DNA of 64,000 nt from an uncultured Oscillibacter sp. (GCA_910588005.1 CAJUQM010000005.1:21579-85578), one strand, 5' to 3'; positions 25,828 to 35,681 are shown, counted from the stretch's first letter. Notes: generated by a model not told the origin, from the sequence alone. Made by a program: numbers and translations.

Positions 25828-27413
25828 GGAGCGAACGCTTATTCCGAATTTTAGGGCTGGTGGACGACGACCTCATTGAGGAGGCGGAACCCGCCTCCTC
25901 AGCCGCCGCTTTCAAGCGGCGGGATGCCTCCTGGCGTATCCTTGGCCTTGCCGCCTGCCTGGTTTTGATCTGCGGCCTGGGAATCTGGTTCCGCGCAGGT
26001 GGGGACTGTCTGTACGGCAATCTCAGCGGCGCCGCAGACGGCGCGGTTCCGGGAGACAGCGCCGCAGGCGGAGGAGGGCACAACGCAGGTACAGTCTTCA
26101 TGTCCTATGCCGGGCCGGTATTTCCCCTGTCCACAGCGGAAAACGGTACCGGCCTCACGGCGGAGCGTACTCTCACCTGGGATTTCGCCCCCGGGGCATA
26201 TGCCGACGGAGATCCCCGCCAGTGGGGGGCGGAGGTGACGGACCGCTATGTCCTCTCCAACCCGGGGCCGGAGGACGTCACCGTCACGGCCCTCTATCCC
26301 TTCGCCGGGAATTTCGACTCCCTGGCAAGGGTCCGGCCCGCGGTGTCCGTGGACGGCGCGGCGGCGGAGGCGGCCCTGTACGCCGGTCCCTACGCCGGGG
26401 GCTTTAGCAGCGCCTACGGTGAGGAGGACCCGGACCACGACACGCTGAACCTGGCGGGTCTGAACAGCTGGGAGGATTACCAAACGCTGCTGGAGGACGG
26501 CGCTTACCTGTCTCAAGCCCTGGCGGAGTATCCGGCGCTGGACATCCCTGCAACCGTCTACCATTTTTCGAACTTTACCGCCCCCCATGAACAATATCCC
26601 GCCGCAACTCAGGCCGTCTCCTTTACCATCGACCGAAATCAGACCCAGATCCTCTGCTGCGGTTTTAACGGGCAGAGCTGGGACGAGGAAACCGGCTGGC
26701 GGCAGTACAGCTGCTTCGTCCCCGACGGCGTCCAGCGGGAATCGGCAACCAAGGTCCTGGTGGTGCTGGGGGAGGACATCGGAGACTACACCCTCCAAGG
26801 CTATAAGGACGGCGGCTGTGACCTTGGTGATGAGATCACGGGCGTCTCCTGCGCCGTCACCCGGGAGGAGACCACCCTGGACGCGGTGCTGGACCGCCTG
26901 TGCCGGGAGTACCGGACCTTCTACACCCAGGGCCGGGCACTGGACCAGGAGAACACCTTTGACAGCGTTCCCTTCTCCATGTACCGGGGAGCCGTGGCGG
27001 AGCTGCTGACCCAATATGGAATCCTCTCGGATCAGCCCATGGACCGCTACGCCGACGGGCGGCTGGACGATATCCTCAGCGAGGCGCTGTTCCACCAGCG
27101 GGTGCTGTACCTGGCTCTCCCCGTCACCGTTCCCGCCGGGGGCAGCGTGACCGTCAACTGTACCTTTTGGAAAGAACCAAGTTACGATTTCTATTGTTCC
27201 GGCTCGGAAAATGCCGGCCTGCAGGGCTACGACCTGGTGACCCAGCTGGGGTCCACCCTGGAATTTACCTGCCAAACCGCCGCCTTGGAGAACGCAGAGG
27301 GGATTGAAATCGTCCGGCAGAACCTGGGCTTTGACCTGAAAAGCGGCATCACTGCAGTGGAACTGGCCCCTGAGCAAAAATATTACTATTTGGAAATCCG
27401 GACAACGGAATAG
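25824..27413 (+). CDS. Single-pass membrane protein, probable anti-sigma partner of the ECF factor
   Basis: 529 residues. A ~45-residue cytoplasmic N-terminus (ILGLVDDDLIEEAEP), one membrane segment (ILGLAACLVLICGLGIWF, about residues 33-50), then a large outer domain of ~470 residues rich in Tyr, Asp and Gly. The overlap with the sigma gene and the topology are typical of anti-sigma factors, although the cytoplasmic part is short and lacks a zinc HCC motif. I do not recognise the outer domain. A neighbouring XRE-membrane protein (5196-6929) has a comparable layout. Confidence 0.7.
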   Translation: MRSERLFRILGLVDDDLIEEAEPASSAAAFKRRDASWRILGLAACLVLICGLGIWFRAGGDCLYGNLSGAADGAVPGDSAAGGGGHNAGTVFMSYAGPVFPLSTAENGTGLTAERTLTWDFAPGAYADGDPRQWGAEVTDRYVLSNPGPEDVTVTALYPFAGNFDSLARVRPAVSVDGAAAEAALYAGPYAGGFSSAYGEEDPDHDTLNLAGLNSWEDYQTLLEDGAYLSQALAEYPALDIPATVYHFSNFTAPHEQYPAATQAVSFTIDRNQTQILCCGFNGQSWDEETGWRQYSCFVPDGVQRESATKVLVVLGEDIGDYTLQGYKDGGCDLGDEITGVSCAVTREETTLDAVLDRLCREYRTFYTQGRALDQENTFDSVPFSMYRGAVAELLTQYGILSDQPMDRYADGRLDDILSEALFHQRVLYLALPVTVPAGGSVTVNCTFWKEPSYDFYCSGSENAGLQGYDLVTQLGSTLEFTCQTAALENAEGIEIVRQNLGFDLKSGITAVELAPEQKYYYLEIRTTE

Positions 27414-27420
27414 CGCCTAA

Positions 27421-27455
27421 AAGCGCACCGTGTTTTTACACGGTGCGCTTTTTAT
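27421..27455 (+). terminator. Intrinsic terminator, bidirectional
   Basis: 13-bp perfect stem (27421-27433 with 27438-27450, loop TTTT) followed by TTTATT; reading leftward the stem is followed by TTTT-like sequence only weakly. A second inverted repeat, GGCGGCTT (27503-27510) with 27537-27544, lies between here and the htrA stop. Confidence 0.85.
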
Positions 27456-27583
27456 TCGATAATCTGTCTCTATATATAACCCTCCTCCGCACCGGTCGCA
27501 TAGGCGGCTTTTCGCCTTGCCGCAGCGATTGCCGCGAAGCCGCCGCCGGACACACAAGGAAGGATGATCACTGCAAGGGCCGC

Positions 27584-29005
27584 TTACCAGCCCCGGCTGC
27601 CAAAGAAATAGTCGAAGAGGTCATAGGGATTTGTATAGCCGTTACCATACTGCCCGCCGCCATTATTGCCGCCGTTCTGGGGCTGCTGGGACTCCTGCTG
27701 GGTCTGCTGATCCTCAGGGACCGCATCCCAGGTGAGTTCCACCGTAATGGTCTCACCCTGGCGATAGACCTCCAGCGTGGAGGTATCTCCCGCCCGGTAC
27801 TGCTTTTTCGCAATCGTCAGATCCGCCATGGTCTTGATCTCATGGTTATCCACTTTGGTAATCACATCACCCATCTGGATGCCCGCCCGGTCCGCCGCGC
27901 CGCCTTCGTCTACGGCGCTGACAAAGAGGCCTTCGGTGATATCATAGCGGAACTGGCTGGCAATCTGCTGGGTCATGGACATTGCCTGGACCCCCAGGTG
28001 CGCCTTATTGGTTACAAAACCGTTGGTCATGATATCCTGGATCATAGCCGCCACATCATTGATGGGAATGGCAAACCCCAGGCCCTCGGCGCTGGCGCCG
28101 GAGGAGGTGTTGGTGTACTTCGCGGAGATGATCCCCACCACCTGGCCATATTGATTAAACATAGGTCCGCCGGAGTTTCCGGGGTTGATAGAGGCATCCG
28201 TCTGGATCATATTAAAGGGAACGCCCTCCACATCAATGGCACGGTTCACTGATGAGACCATACCGCCGGTCTGAGAAAAAGTCAGCTCCCCCAAGGGATT
28301 TCCGATGGCTAAAACCCGGTCTCCCACGTTCAAAAGGGTACTGTCCCCCATCGTGACGGCCTGGAGGTTCTCCGCCTCTACCTTAATGACGGCAATATCA
28401 TAGTCCTCGTCGCCGCCGATGAATTTGGCATCGTACGTATCCCCGTTGTAAAAGGTGACCTTGACGGTCTCGGCCCCCTCGATGACGTGGTAATTGGTGG
28501 CGATGAACCCGTCCGGCGTCAGAACAAATCCGGAGCCGGCGCCGGTAGTGGGTTGCTGCGTCTGCCAAAAGCCGTTGCTGGAAGTTGCGGTTCCGGTGGT
28601 ATTGATGGCCACTACGCTGTCTACATTGGCCGCATAGACCTCCGCATCAGTGAGAAGGGTTTTCCCATCCACTTGGTGGATCTTCACGGTGGCGGGAGTA
28701 TTGCTGCCACCGGAGGATACAGCATCGTTTTTCGGGGCGGTACTGTTTCCCTGGCTAACCTGCGGAGCGTTGCCGCCATAGTTGATAGCGGCCCAGACAA
28801 CTCCGCCGCCCACGCCGCCGCCCAAAAGAGCGCAGCTCAAGGCCAGAGCCGTAACCTTCAATCCGATTTTATTTTTTTTCATAGGCTTCATCTCCTGCAC
28901 AGGCCGCGGGCCGGCGGACTGACCGCCGTCCGCCAAAGGCGGGACCGTCTCACTGCCGTCCCTGCGGTAGGTGTAGTGGTACAGGTTGCGTTCGTCGTTA
29001 TACAT
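27584..29005 (-). CDS. htrA: HtrA-type serine protease
   Basis: 473 residues. A ~45-residue cytoplasmic tail, one membrane anchor (VTALALSCALLGGGVGGGVVW, about residues 51-72), then a trypsin-like protease domain with the triad His173 (ATNYHVIEG), Asp203 (DYDIAVIKV) and Ser278 (NPGNSGGP), and one C-terminal PDZ domain (GLFVSAVDEGGAADRAGI). The end is Gln/Asn/Gly-rich. Degrades or refolds misfolded envelope proteins. ATG at 29005 with AGGAGGTAAG. Convergent with the ECF operon. Confidence 0.95.
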   Translation of the reverse strand: MYNDERNLYHYTYRRDGSETVPPLADGGQSAGPRPVQEMKPMKKNKIGLKVTALALSCALLGGGVGGGVVWAAINYGGNAPQVSQGNSTAPKNDAVSSGGSNTPATVKIHQVDGKTLLTDAEVYAANVDSVVAINTTGTATSSNGFWQTQQPTTGAGSGFVLTPDGFIATNYHVIEGAETVKVTFYNGDTYDAKFIGGDEDYDIAVIKVEAENLQAVTMGDSTLLNVGDRVLAIGNPLGELTFSQTGGMVSSVNRAIDVEGVPFNMIQTDASINPGNSGGPMFNQYGQVVGIISAKYTNTSSGASAEGLGFAIPINDVAAMIQDIMTNGFVTNKAHLGVQAMSMTQQIASQFRYDITEGLFVSAVDEGGAADRAGIQMGDVITKVDNHEIKTMADLTIAKKQYRAGDTSTLEVYRQGETITVELTWDAVPEDQQTQQESQQPQNGGNNGGGQYGNGYTNPYDLFDYFFGSRGW

Positions 29006-29265
29006 AATGCTTACCTCCTATTATGTATCCCGGTCTCACTCTCTTTAGAACCCATCATATACCGGGAATATGTCGAAAGTTTGAAGTTTTCCTGTATTTT
29101 CTTTAAAATCGCTTGCCGCTCCCCTGAGCTTTGACCACAGTATAGGCTCCGTAACTTAAAAATGTCTGAAAACTTTGTATACAATTTTTGAACCTGCGGT
29201 TTTCCAACAGAAAAATCTGTGCTACAATGGTTCCATAGGTTTTTCACAGAAAGGGCGTGCCGCAT

Positions 29266-30876
29266 TTGCTGAAAATCGAAAATATCAAGCTCCCCCCAGG
29301 CAGCGCCATGGCCGCCTTGAGAAAGGAGACCGCCCGGCTGCTGCGGGTCCGTGAAGACGGCCTTCTCTCCCTCCGGGTCCTCCGCCGCAGTGTGGATGCC
29401 CGGGAGGACGTGTCTCTGGTCTACACGGTGGAGGCCGCTGTGGCGGACGAAACCGCCGTCTTAAAGCGCTGCCGCAGCAAAAAGGTGAGCCTCTCCGCAG
29501 TAAAGCCCGCCTATACGCCTCCTGCGTTCCGTCCCGCACCAAAAACGCCGCCGGTTGTGGCGGGGGCAGGACCGGCAGGCCTCTTCTGCGCCTTAGCGCT
29601 GGCTCACGCCGGGCTGCGTCCAATCCTGCTGGAACGGGGCCGCAGTGTGGAGGCCCGGACGGCGGACGTGGAGCGGTTCTGGTCCACAGGCCGGCTGGAC
29701 CTTACTTCCAACGTCCAATTTGGCGAAGGGGGCGCCGGAGCATTTTCCGACGGAAAGCTGAACACCGGCACCAAAGACATCCGCCACCGGTTTATCCTGG
29801 AACAGATGGTGTCCTGCGGTGCGCCTCAAGACATTCTCATCGACGCCAAGCCTCATGTGGGCACGGACTATCTCCACATTGTCTTAAAAAACCTGCGGCT
29901 GGAGCTGCTTCGCCTGGGCGCGGACATCCGCTTTCAAACCCGCCTGACCGACCTGGAGATCCGGAGCGGACGCCTGTCCGGTATTGCCGCGGAGACTCCC
30001 GGCGGAACCTATTCTCTTCCCTGTTCCTGTCTGGCCCTGTGCCCCGGCCACTCCGCCCGGGATACCTTTGCAATGCTCCACGCCCGGGGGCTTACTATGG
30101 AGTCCAAGCCCTTTGCCGTAGGTGTGCGGATTGAGCACCGCCAAGCAGACTGCGACGCGGCCCAATACCGGCGGTACGCCGGACATCCGGGGCTTCCGGC
30201 CTCATCCTATAAACTGTCTTGCCATTTGCCAAGCGGACGCTCCGCTTTCTCTTTCTGCGTCTGCCCCGGAGGGGAGGTCGTGGCCGCCGCCTCTGAAGAA
30301 AACCGGGTGGTTACTAACGGAATGAGCGAATTCGCCCGGGCACGGGAAAATATCAACGGCGCTCTTCTGGTGAATGTGACGCCGGAGGACTTTGGCGGAA
30401 ACTCTCCCCTGGCGGGGATCGACTTCCAGCGGCGGCTGGAGCGGGCCGCCTATGACCTGGGCGGCGGCAGATATCTGGCTCCCGCCCAGCGGGTGGAGGA
30501 CTTTTTGTCGGGACGCCCCTCCACCGGTCCCGGACGCGTTCTCCCCAGCTACCGCCCCGGCGTGGTCTGGACCGACCTGCGCCGCTGCCTTCCGCCCTTC
30601 GTAGCGGATGCCTTGGCAGAGGCACTGCCCGTTCTTGGGCGAAAGCTCCAGGGCTATGACGCGCCGGACGCGGTGCTCACCGCCGTGGAAAGCCGCAGCT
30701 CCTCGCCTGTCCGCATTCTCCGGGACGAGTCATATCAATCCTCTCTCCAGGGACTGTATCCCTGCGGCGAGGGAGCCGGCTACGCCGGGGGCATTCTATC
30801 CGCCGCCGCAGACGGAATCCGCTGCGCCGAACACATCTGTAGATCTTACGAAAAGGAGAGTCCCTATGAGCCGTGA
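29266..30876 (+). CDS. FAD-dependent dehydrogenase, COG2509 type
   Basis: 536 residues. N-terminal ~80-residue domain with alternating strands (MLKIENIKLPPG...), then an FAD Rossmann loop VVAGAGPAGLFCALALAHAG (around residue 95) and the family hallmark NVQFGEGGAGAFSDGKLNT. C-terminal GEGAGYAGGILSAAADG closes the FAD site. Function of this large Firmicute family is unproven. The frame permits GTG at 29257, but TTG at 29266 is better placed after AAAGGG and gives the usual N-terminus. A TACAAT box at 29223 is a possible -10. Overlaps the next gene by 11 bases. Confidence 0.88.
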   Translation: MLKIENIKLPPGSAMAALRKETARLLRVREDGLLSLRVLRRSVDAREDVSLVYTVEAAVADETAVLKRCRSKKVSLSAVKPAYTPPAFRPAPKTPPVVAGAGPAGLFCALALAHAGLRPILLERGRSVEARTADVERFWSTGRLDLTSNVQFGEGGAGAFSDGKLNTGTKDIRHRFILEQMVSCGAPQDILIDAKPHVGTDYLHIVLKNLRLELLRLGADIRFQTRLTDLEIRSGRLSGIAAETPGGTYSLPCSCLALCPGHSARDTFAMLHARGLTMESKPFAVGVRIEHRQADCDAAQYRRYAGHPGLPASSYKLSCHLPSGRSAFSFCVCPGGEVVAAASEENRVVTNGMSEFARARENINGALLVNVTPEDFGGNSPLAGIDFQRRLERAAYDLGGGRYLAPAQRVEDFLSGRPSTGPGRVLPSYRPGVVWTDLRRCLPPFVADALAEALPVLGRKLQGYDAPDAVLTAVESRSSSPVRILRDESYQSSLQGLYPCGEGAGYAGGILSAAADGIRCAEHICRSYEKESPYEP

Positions 30877-31837
30877 AATCTGTATCTACCAAGAATTCCT
30901 GACCGATGCCCACCGGGCCGCGATCCGGTCCGCCGCTGACCAGGCGGGTCTGATTCCCCATTTCTTCACCCTGGACCAGTTTGAGGAGGCGCGGGAATGT
31001 CTCCAGCATTGCGAGGTGCTCTACGCCCACTCCGTAAAGCTGCTGCGGGCTGCGCCCGCTTCTTTAAAATGGTACTGCTGCTCATTCGCCGGAGTAGACC
31101 CCTACTGCAAGGATCCCTCCGTCTTTGCCAATCCCGACTGTATGCTGACCAACTCCAACGGTTACGGGGTCACGATTGCCGAGCATGTGGTAATGGTCAC
31201 CTTAATGCTGCTGCGGCGGATGCCGGAGTATGAAGCGGTGGTCCGGGATAGAAAATGGACCAATCAGCTGCCCATTCGCTCGATCCGGGACAATGAATTT
31301 ACCCTCCTGGGCACCGGAAACATCGGCTCTAATGTGGCGGAACGGCTGCGGGGCATGGGCGCGGCAAAAATCACAGGACTCAGCCGTTCCGGACAGGCAG
31401 TCTCAGGCTTCGACGCAGTGTACCCCATCTCCCGGCTGGATGAGATTCTCCCCTCTGCGAAAATTCTCATCATGTCCCTGCCCGGCACGGCGGAAACCGT
31501 CCACATTCTGGACCGCGCCCGCATCGCCCTGCTGCCCCGGGATGCCTATGTCATCAATGTGGGCCGGGGCACCGCTATCGAACAAATGCCTCTAATCGAG
31601 GCGCTGAATGAAGGCCGTCTGGCCGGAGCAGCCCTGGATGTGATGGACCCGGAACCCCTGCCGCCGGATCACCCCCTCTGGAGCGCCAAAAATCTGATTT
31701 TGACGCCCCATGTCTCCGGCAATATGACCCTGGGCTACACATGTGACGTCAACGTGGAGATGTTCTGCGCCGACCTGCTGCGCTATGGACAGGGCAAATT
31801 GCCGCAGAACTTGGTGGACCGGACCCGCGGGTACTGA
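30866..31837 (+). CDS. D-2-hydroxyacid dehydrogenase family protein
   Basis: 323 residues. NAD-binding loop LLGTGNIGSNVAERL (around residue 147), catalytic Arg in NVGRGTAIE, Glu in LDVMDPEPLP and His in LTPHVSGN, in the family order. Most like the phosphoglycerate-dehydrogenase/GhrA-like group; substrate unknown. The ATG is inside the end of the flavoprotein gene after AAAAGGAGAG, so the two are cotranscribed and translationally coupled. Confidence 0.9.
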   Translation: MSREICIYQEFLTDAHRAAIRSAADQAGLIPHFFTLDQFEEARECLQHCEVLYAHSVKLLRAAPASLKWYCCSFAGVDPYCKDPSVFANPDCMLTNSNGYGVTIAEHVVMVTLMLLRRMPEYEAVVRDRKWTNQLPIRSIRDNEFTLLGTGNIGSNVAERLRGMGAAKITGLSRSGQAVSGFDAVYPISRLDEILPSAKILIMSLPGTAETVHILDRARIALLPRDAYVINVGRGTAIEQMPLIEALNEGRLAGAALDVMDPEPLPPDHPLWSAKNLILTPHVSGNMTLGYTCDVNVEMFCADLLRYGQGKLPQNLVDRTRGY

Positions 31838-31860
31838 TTCCCCACCCCCGCAGCTCTCGA

Positions 31861-31893
31861 AAACGCCGGAGGCCTTTGGCCTCCGGCGTTTTT
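31861..31893 (+). terminator. Intrinsic terminator
   Basis: 14-bp perfect stem AAACGCCGGAGGCC (31861-31874) with 31878-31891, loop TTT, ending in a T-run. Confidence 0.92.
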
Positions 31894-31968
31894 GCACTGA
31901 AACATATCAAAAGGTTCTTTTGCCCAAAGACCAACAAAATATTTGCACTCTTTTGTGCGGAATTCCGG

Positions 31969-31997
31969 TTGTAAAAGTGAAAAAAGTGCGGTATAGT
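31969..31997 (+). promoter_or_regulatory. Sigma-A promoter of the AraC-type gene
   Basis: TTGTAA at 31969-31974 and TATAGT at 31992-31997, 17-base spacer. Repeated TTTGCAC/TTTTGTGC words just upstream form a short inverted repeat that could be an operator. Confidence 0.65.
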
Positions 31998-32033
31998 CAT
32001 AGCGCTTCCAATGCGGAACGAGGAGGTAGGGCT

Positions 32034-32882
32034 ATGCTGGACCGGAGCGAGGTGGGAAAGCGGGGCTATCTGAACGAGGGATTTCGTCTCTTCCATCTGA
32101 AGGACAGCCGCGCGCCAAAGCTGGATTATCACTATCATGAATTTGATAAACTGATTCTATTGCTGGGGGGCAAGGTCACTTATGTGGTGGAGGGCGTCAC
32201 CTATTTCCTCCAACCCTGGGACGTATTGCTGGTACAGCACAATATGATCCACCGTCCCATCATCGATCCCACCCTGCCCTATGAACGCATTGTGGTATGG
32301 CTGGACCGGAAGTGGCTGGGGGACCGGAGTGACCCTGGCGAAGCTCTAGATACCTGTTTTCACACCGTCCAGGAGCGGGGATTCCATCTGCTGCGCACCA
32401 GTCCTGAGCGGCGTTTGGAATATATGAAGGACATCCAGCGGCTGGAAGAGTCCCTGCGCTCCCAGGAGTTTGCCGCAGCCCGTCTAGCCGATACGCTCTG
32501 CCAGCAGCTGCTGATCGGAGTAAACCGGGACCTTCTCCGCAGCCGCACCGCCCAGGAGGAGCAGGACAGTTACCGGGTGGACCCCAAGGTGGAGGAAATC
32601 CTGAAATATATCGCCGCCCACCTGGAGGAGAATTTGACTGTAGACAGCCTGGCCAAGCGGTTCTATCTCAGCCGCTACTATTTGATGCACCGGTTCAAAG
32701 CGGTTTCCGGATACACAGTCCACCAGTATATCAGTCAAAAGCGGCTGCTGCGGGCAGGCGAGCTGATCCGCTCTGGCGTACCGGTAATGAAAGCCGCGGA
32801 GCAGGCGGGTTTTTCAGAGTACTCCACCTTCTTGAGGGCTTTTCAAAATACCTTTCACATGAGTCCGCGGGAATTTCGCTGA
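32034..32882 (+). CDS. AraC-family regulator with cupin sensor domain
   Basis: 282 residues. N-terminal cupin (YHYHEFDKLILLLGGKVTYVVEG, with metal/ligand-type His residues) and a C-terminal double helix-turn-helix (residues ~180-282: LTVDSLAKRFYLSRYYLMHRF and MKAAEQAGFSEYSTFLRAF). The ligand is not known. The following MATE exporter gene starts 20 bases after its stop, so it may be autoregulated with, and control, that exporter. ATG at 32034 with AGGAGG. Confidence 0.9.
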   Translation: MLDRSEVGKRGYLNEGFRLFHLKDSRAPKLDYHYHEFDKLILLLGGKVTYVVEGVTYFLQPWDVLLVQHNMIHRPIIDPTLPYERIVVWLDRKWLGDRSDPGEALDTCFHTVQERGFHLLRTSPERRLEYMKDIQRLEESLRSQEFAAARLADTLCQQLLIGVNRDLLRSRTAQEEQDSYRVDPKVEEILKYIAAHLEENLTVDSLAKRFYLSRYYLMHRFKAVSGYTVHQYISQKRLLRAGELIRSGVPVMKAAEQAGFSEYSTFLRAFQNTFHMSPREFR

Positions 32883-32902
32883 GGGCTTTAAAAGGGGAAC
32901 AC

Positions 32903-34252
32903 ATGGAAATCAGGCAAATTGATATCGACTTTTCTAAGCAAGACCTGCGGCGGCTCATTGTCCCGCTGGTCATTGAGCAGCTGCTCGCCATTACCGTTGG
33001 ACTGTTCGACTCCGTGATGGTCTCTCAAGTGGGAGAGGCGGCAATCTCCGCCGTCTCCCTGGTGGATACGGTAAATGTGCTGCTGGTCAACGCCTTTGCC
33101 GCCCTTGCCACCGGCGGCGCGGCTATCGCGGGACAATATCTCGGCCGGAGAGAACCGGAAAAAGCCAGCCACTCCGGCGCACAGCTGCTGCTGTTCATGG
33201 GGGAGGTCTCTCTCTTAATCACGCTGTTGTTTTACCTGGGCCGGGGCTTCGTGCTGGGCACCGTTTTCGGACAGGTGGAACCGGATGTGGCCGCCTACGC
33301 CAACACATACTATCTTATAGTGGAATCCTCCACCCCCTTCCTGGCGGTCTACAGCGCCGGCGCAGCCCTCTTTCGGGTAATGGGCAACTCCAAGGTCTCC
33401 ATGTGGGTCTCTCTGTGGATGAATGCGATCAACGCGGCGGGCAATGCCCTTTTGATCTTTGTCTTCCACATGGGCGTGGAGGGGGTGGCCATCCCCACAC
33501 TGGTGTCCCGGCTGGCAGCTGCCGCCGCAATGGTAGTGCTGCTGCGCCGTCCAGGCCTGCCCTTGCGGGTGGAACGCTTTACCCTCCACCACGACGGATA
33601 CGTTGTGCGTAATATTCTCCGTTTCGGCGTCCCCAACGGCCTGGAGAGCAGCATGTTTCAGCTGGGCAAAATCCTTCTTCTCTCCACAGTATCCGTGCTG
33701 GGTACTGCCTCCGTGGCGGCCAACGCTATCGGAAACAATCTGGCCTCCTTCCAGTGCGTGGCAGGCAATGCCTTGGGTCTTGCCATTGTGACGGTTGTCT
33801 CTCGCTGTATTGGAGCCGGAAACTATGAAAAAGCGCGGTTCTACACCAAAAAACTGATCCAATCCACCTACTTATATATGGCGTTCTTTGTGGCGGTCAC
33901 CCTGTTCTCCCTGCCGCTGATGCTGCAGCTGTACAATGTGTCCGCAGAGGCGGAGGGCTATGCCCGCCAAATTGTCTGGATGCACGGCGTTATGGGAATT
34001 CTGATCTGGCCACTTTCCTTTACGCTGCCCCAGGCGCTCCGCGCCGCCGGTGACACCCGGTTTACCATGGCCGTATCCACGGGATCTATGTGGACCATGC
34101 GCGTGGGGTTCGGCATTTTGCTGGGCAAATATCTGGACTTTGGTGTAATCGGGATCTGGATGGCCATGTTTGTGGACTGGCTTTTACGCATCGCTTTTTT
34201 TCTTCCCCGCTTCTTAGGTCGAAAATGGGAGGCCATGGGTCTGCGGGACTAA
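32903..34252 (+). CDS. MATE-family multidrug/toxic-compound exporter
   Basis: 449 residues, 12 predicted membrane segments in two MatE repeats (LVIEQLLAITVGLFDSVMVSQVG at the start of the first; FGVPNGLESSMFQLGKILLL at the start of the second). Exports cationic drugs or metabolites using Na+ or H+. Probably cotranscribed with the AraC-type regulator; substrate unknown. Confidence 0.92.
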   Translation: MEIRQIDIDFSKQDLRRLIVPLVIEQLLAITVGLFDSVMVSQVGEAAISAVSLVDTVNVLLVNAFAALATGGAAIAGQYLGRREPEKASHSGAQLLLFMGEVSLLITLLFYLGRGFVLGTVFGQVEPDVAAYANTYYLIVESSTPFLAVYSAGAALFRVMGNSKVSMWVSLWMNAINAAGNALLIFVFHMGVEGVAIPTLVSRLAAAAAMVVLLRRPGLPLRVERFTLHHDGYVVRNILRFGVPNGLESSMFQLGKILLLSTVSVLGTASVAANAIGNNLASFQCVAGNALGLAIVTVVSRCIGAGNYEKARFYTKKLIQSTYLYMAFFVAVTLFSLPLMLQLYNVSAEAEGYARQIVWMHGVMGILIWPLSFTLPQALRAAGDTRFTMAVSTGSMWTMRVGFGILLGKYLDFGVIGIWMAMFVDWLLRIAFFLPRFLGRKWEAMGLRD

Positions 34253-34275
34253 CAGCAGCGGCCTAAAAATTAAGC

Positions 34276-34310
34276 CCCCGCCCTGCCAACGGCAGGGCGG
34301 GGATTTGCTT
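34276..34310. terminator. Bidirectional terminator between MATE and NSS genes
   Basis: 12-bp perfect GC-rich stem (34276-34287 with 34291-34302, loop AAC) between convergent genes. Leftward it is followed by CTTAATTTTTA; rightward by ATTTGCTT. Confidence 0.75.
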
Positions 34311-34319
34311 GCGGCCTTT

Positions 34320-35681
34320 TTACGCGGGAATCAATCCCTGAACCAGGATTACCAGGATCAGCACCGGCAGTACATATTGAAAATAGGGTTTCAGCCAATA
34401 GGGCATCTTAACGCCCTTTCCAGTATTGGCCTCCTCCAGGTATTGGTCATAGCCCCAACCCCATTTGCTGACGCAGAACAGCAGATACACCAGGGATCCC
34501 AAAGGCAACAAGAGGTTAGAAACCAGGAAATCCTCACTGTCCAGCACACTCCGCTCTCCAATGAGCTGGAGATCACTCCAGACGTTGAAGCCCAGAACAC
34601 AGGGGAAGCTGGCGATGAGAATGAACACACAATTGAGCAGTGTAGCCTTCTTCCGGCTCCAGCCGAAGTTATCAATGCAGTTGGCCTGGAGATTCTCAAA
34701 CACGGCGATGACCGTGGAGAAACTGGCAAAGGTCATGAACAGGAAGAACAGCGCGCCCCAAAGCCGCCCGCCGGTCATGTTCAAAAACACCTTGGGCAGG
34801 GTGATGAAGATCAGGGGCGGACCGCTGTCCGGCTGGACGTTGAAAGCCGTGCAGGCCGGGAAGATAATGAGGCCCGCCATTAGCGCCACAAAGGTATCCA
34901 GAGAGCAGATGCGGATGGCCTCGCTGGTGAGGGTGTGGTCCCGGTTCATGTAGCTGCCGAAGACCTCCATGGCAGCGATGCCAAGGCTCAGGGTGAAGAA
35001 CGCCTGATTCATGGCGGCGGTAATCACATTGCCGATTCCCACCTCGGATGCCCTCTGAAAATCTGGCAGAAGGTAGAACTTCACACCCTCCATGCCGCCG
35101 GGCAGCGTCAGACTGTGGATGGCCAGGATGGCGATCAGCGCCAGCAGGCCTACCATCATCACCTTGGTGATGCGCTCCAAGCCCTTTTGCAGGCCAAAAC
35201 TGCAAATCAGGAAACCGGCCAACACCGTGACCACCATCCAGATGGTCATCTCAGTGGGATTCCCAAGCATCCCCTCAAAAAACATATTGTCCACCGCCTC
35301 GCCTTCCAGGCCCGTAAAGGCCCCGGCGGCAAACTTGAAAAAGTATCCCAGCATCCAACCAGAGACCGTGGTATAAAACATCATCAAAAGGCAACAGCCC
35401 GCCACGCAGAACCAGCCGTGGATATGCCACTTGCTGCCCTTAGGCTCCAACGCTTGGTAGCTCAGCACGGCACTCTTCCGGCTGGCCCGGCCCACTGCCA
35501 GCTCCATGGTCAGCACCGGCACGCCCATGATCACCAGAAACAGCAGATAGAACAACACGAACACTCCGCCGCCGTTCTCTCCTGTGACGTATGGAAACTT
35601 CCATACGTTTCCGATTCCAACGGCGCAGCCCGCACTCACCAGCAAAAACCCAAGTCTGGACTGGAAATACTCCCGCTTCAT
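34320..35681 (-). CDS. Sodium-dependent neurotransmitter-symporter (SNF/NSS) family transporter
   Basis: 453 residues, 11-12 membrane segments. The first helix has the Na+-site signature SAGCAVGIGNVWKFPYV with the unwound GIGN segment; NQAFFTLSLGIAAMEVFGSY is helix 6, and SFSTVIAVFENLQ helix 8. LeuT-like bacterial members take up amino acids with Na+; the substrate here is unproven. ATG at 35681 after GAGAGGAA. Monocistronic. Confidence 0.94.
   Translation of the reverse strand: MKREYFQSRLGFLLVSAGCAVGIGNVWKFPYVTGENGGGVFVLFYLLFLVIMGVPVLTMELAVGRASRKSAVLSYQALEPKGSKWHIHGWFCVAGCCLLMMFYTTVSGWMLGYFFKFAAGAFTGLEGEAVDNMFFEGMLGNPTEMTIWMVVTVLAGFLICSFGLQKGLERITKVMMVGLLALIAILAIHSLTLPGGMEGVKFYLLPDFQRASEVGIGNVITAAMNQAFFTLSLGIAAMEVFGSYMNRDHTLTSEAIRICSLDTFVALMAGLIIFPACTAFNVQPDSGPPLIFITLPKVFLNMTGGRLWGALFFLFMTFASFSTVIAVFENLQANCIDNFGWSRKKATLLNCVFILIASFPCVLGFNVWSDLQLIGERSVLDSEDFLVSNLLLPLGSLVYLLFCVSKWGWGYDQYLEEANTGKGVKMPYWLKPYFQYVLPVLILVILVQGLIPA

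Noticed and set aside
25899..27377. Leftward open frame of 492 codons
   Set aside because: Antisense of the ECF partner gene; no ribosome binding site and no recognisable domain.
35092..35376. Short rightward frames inside the NSS transporter gene
   Set aside because: Shadows of the transporter, with no start signals.
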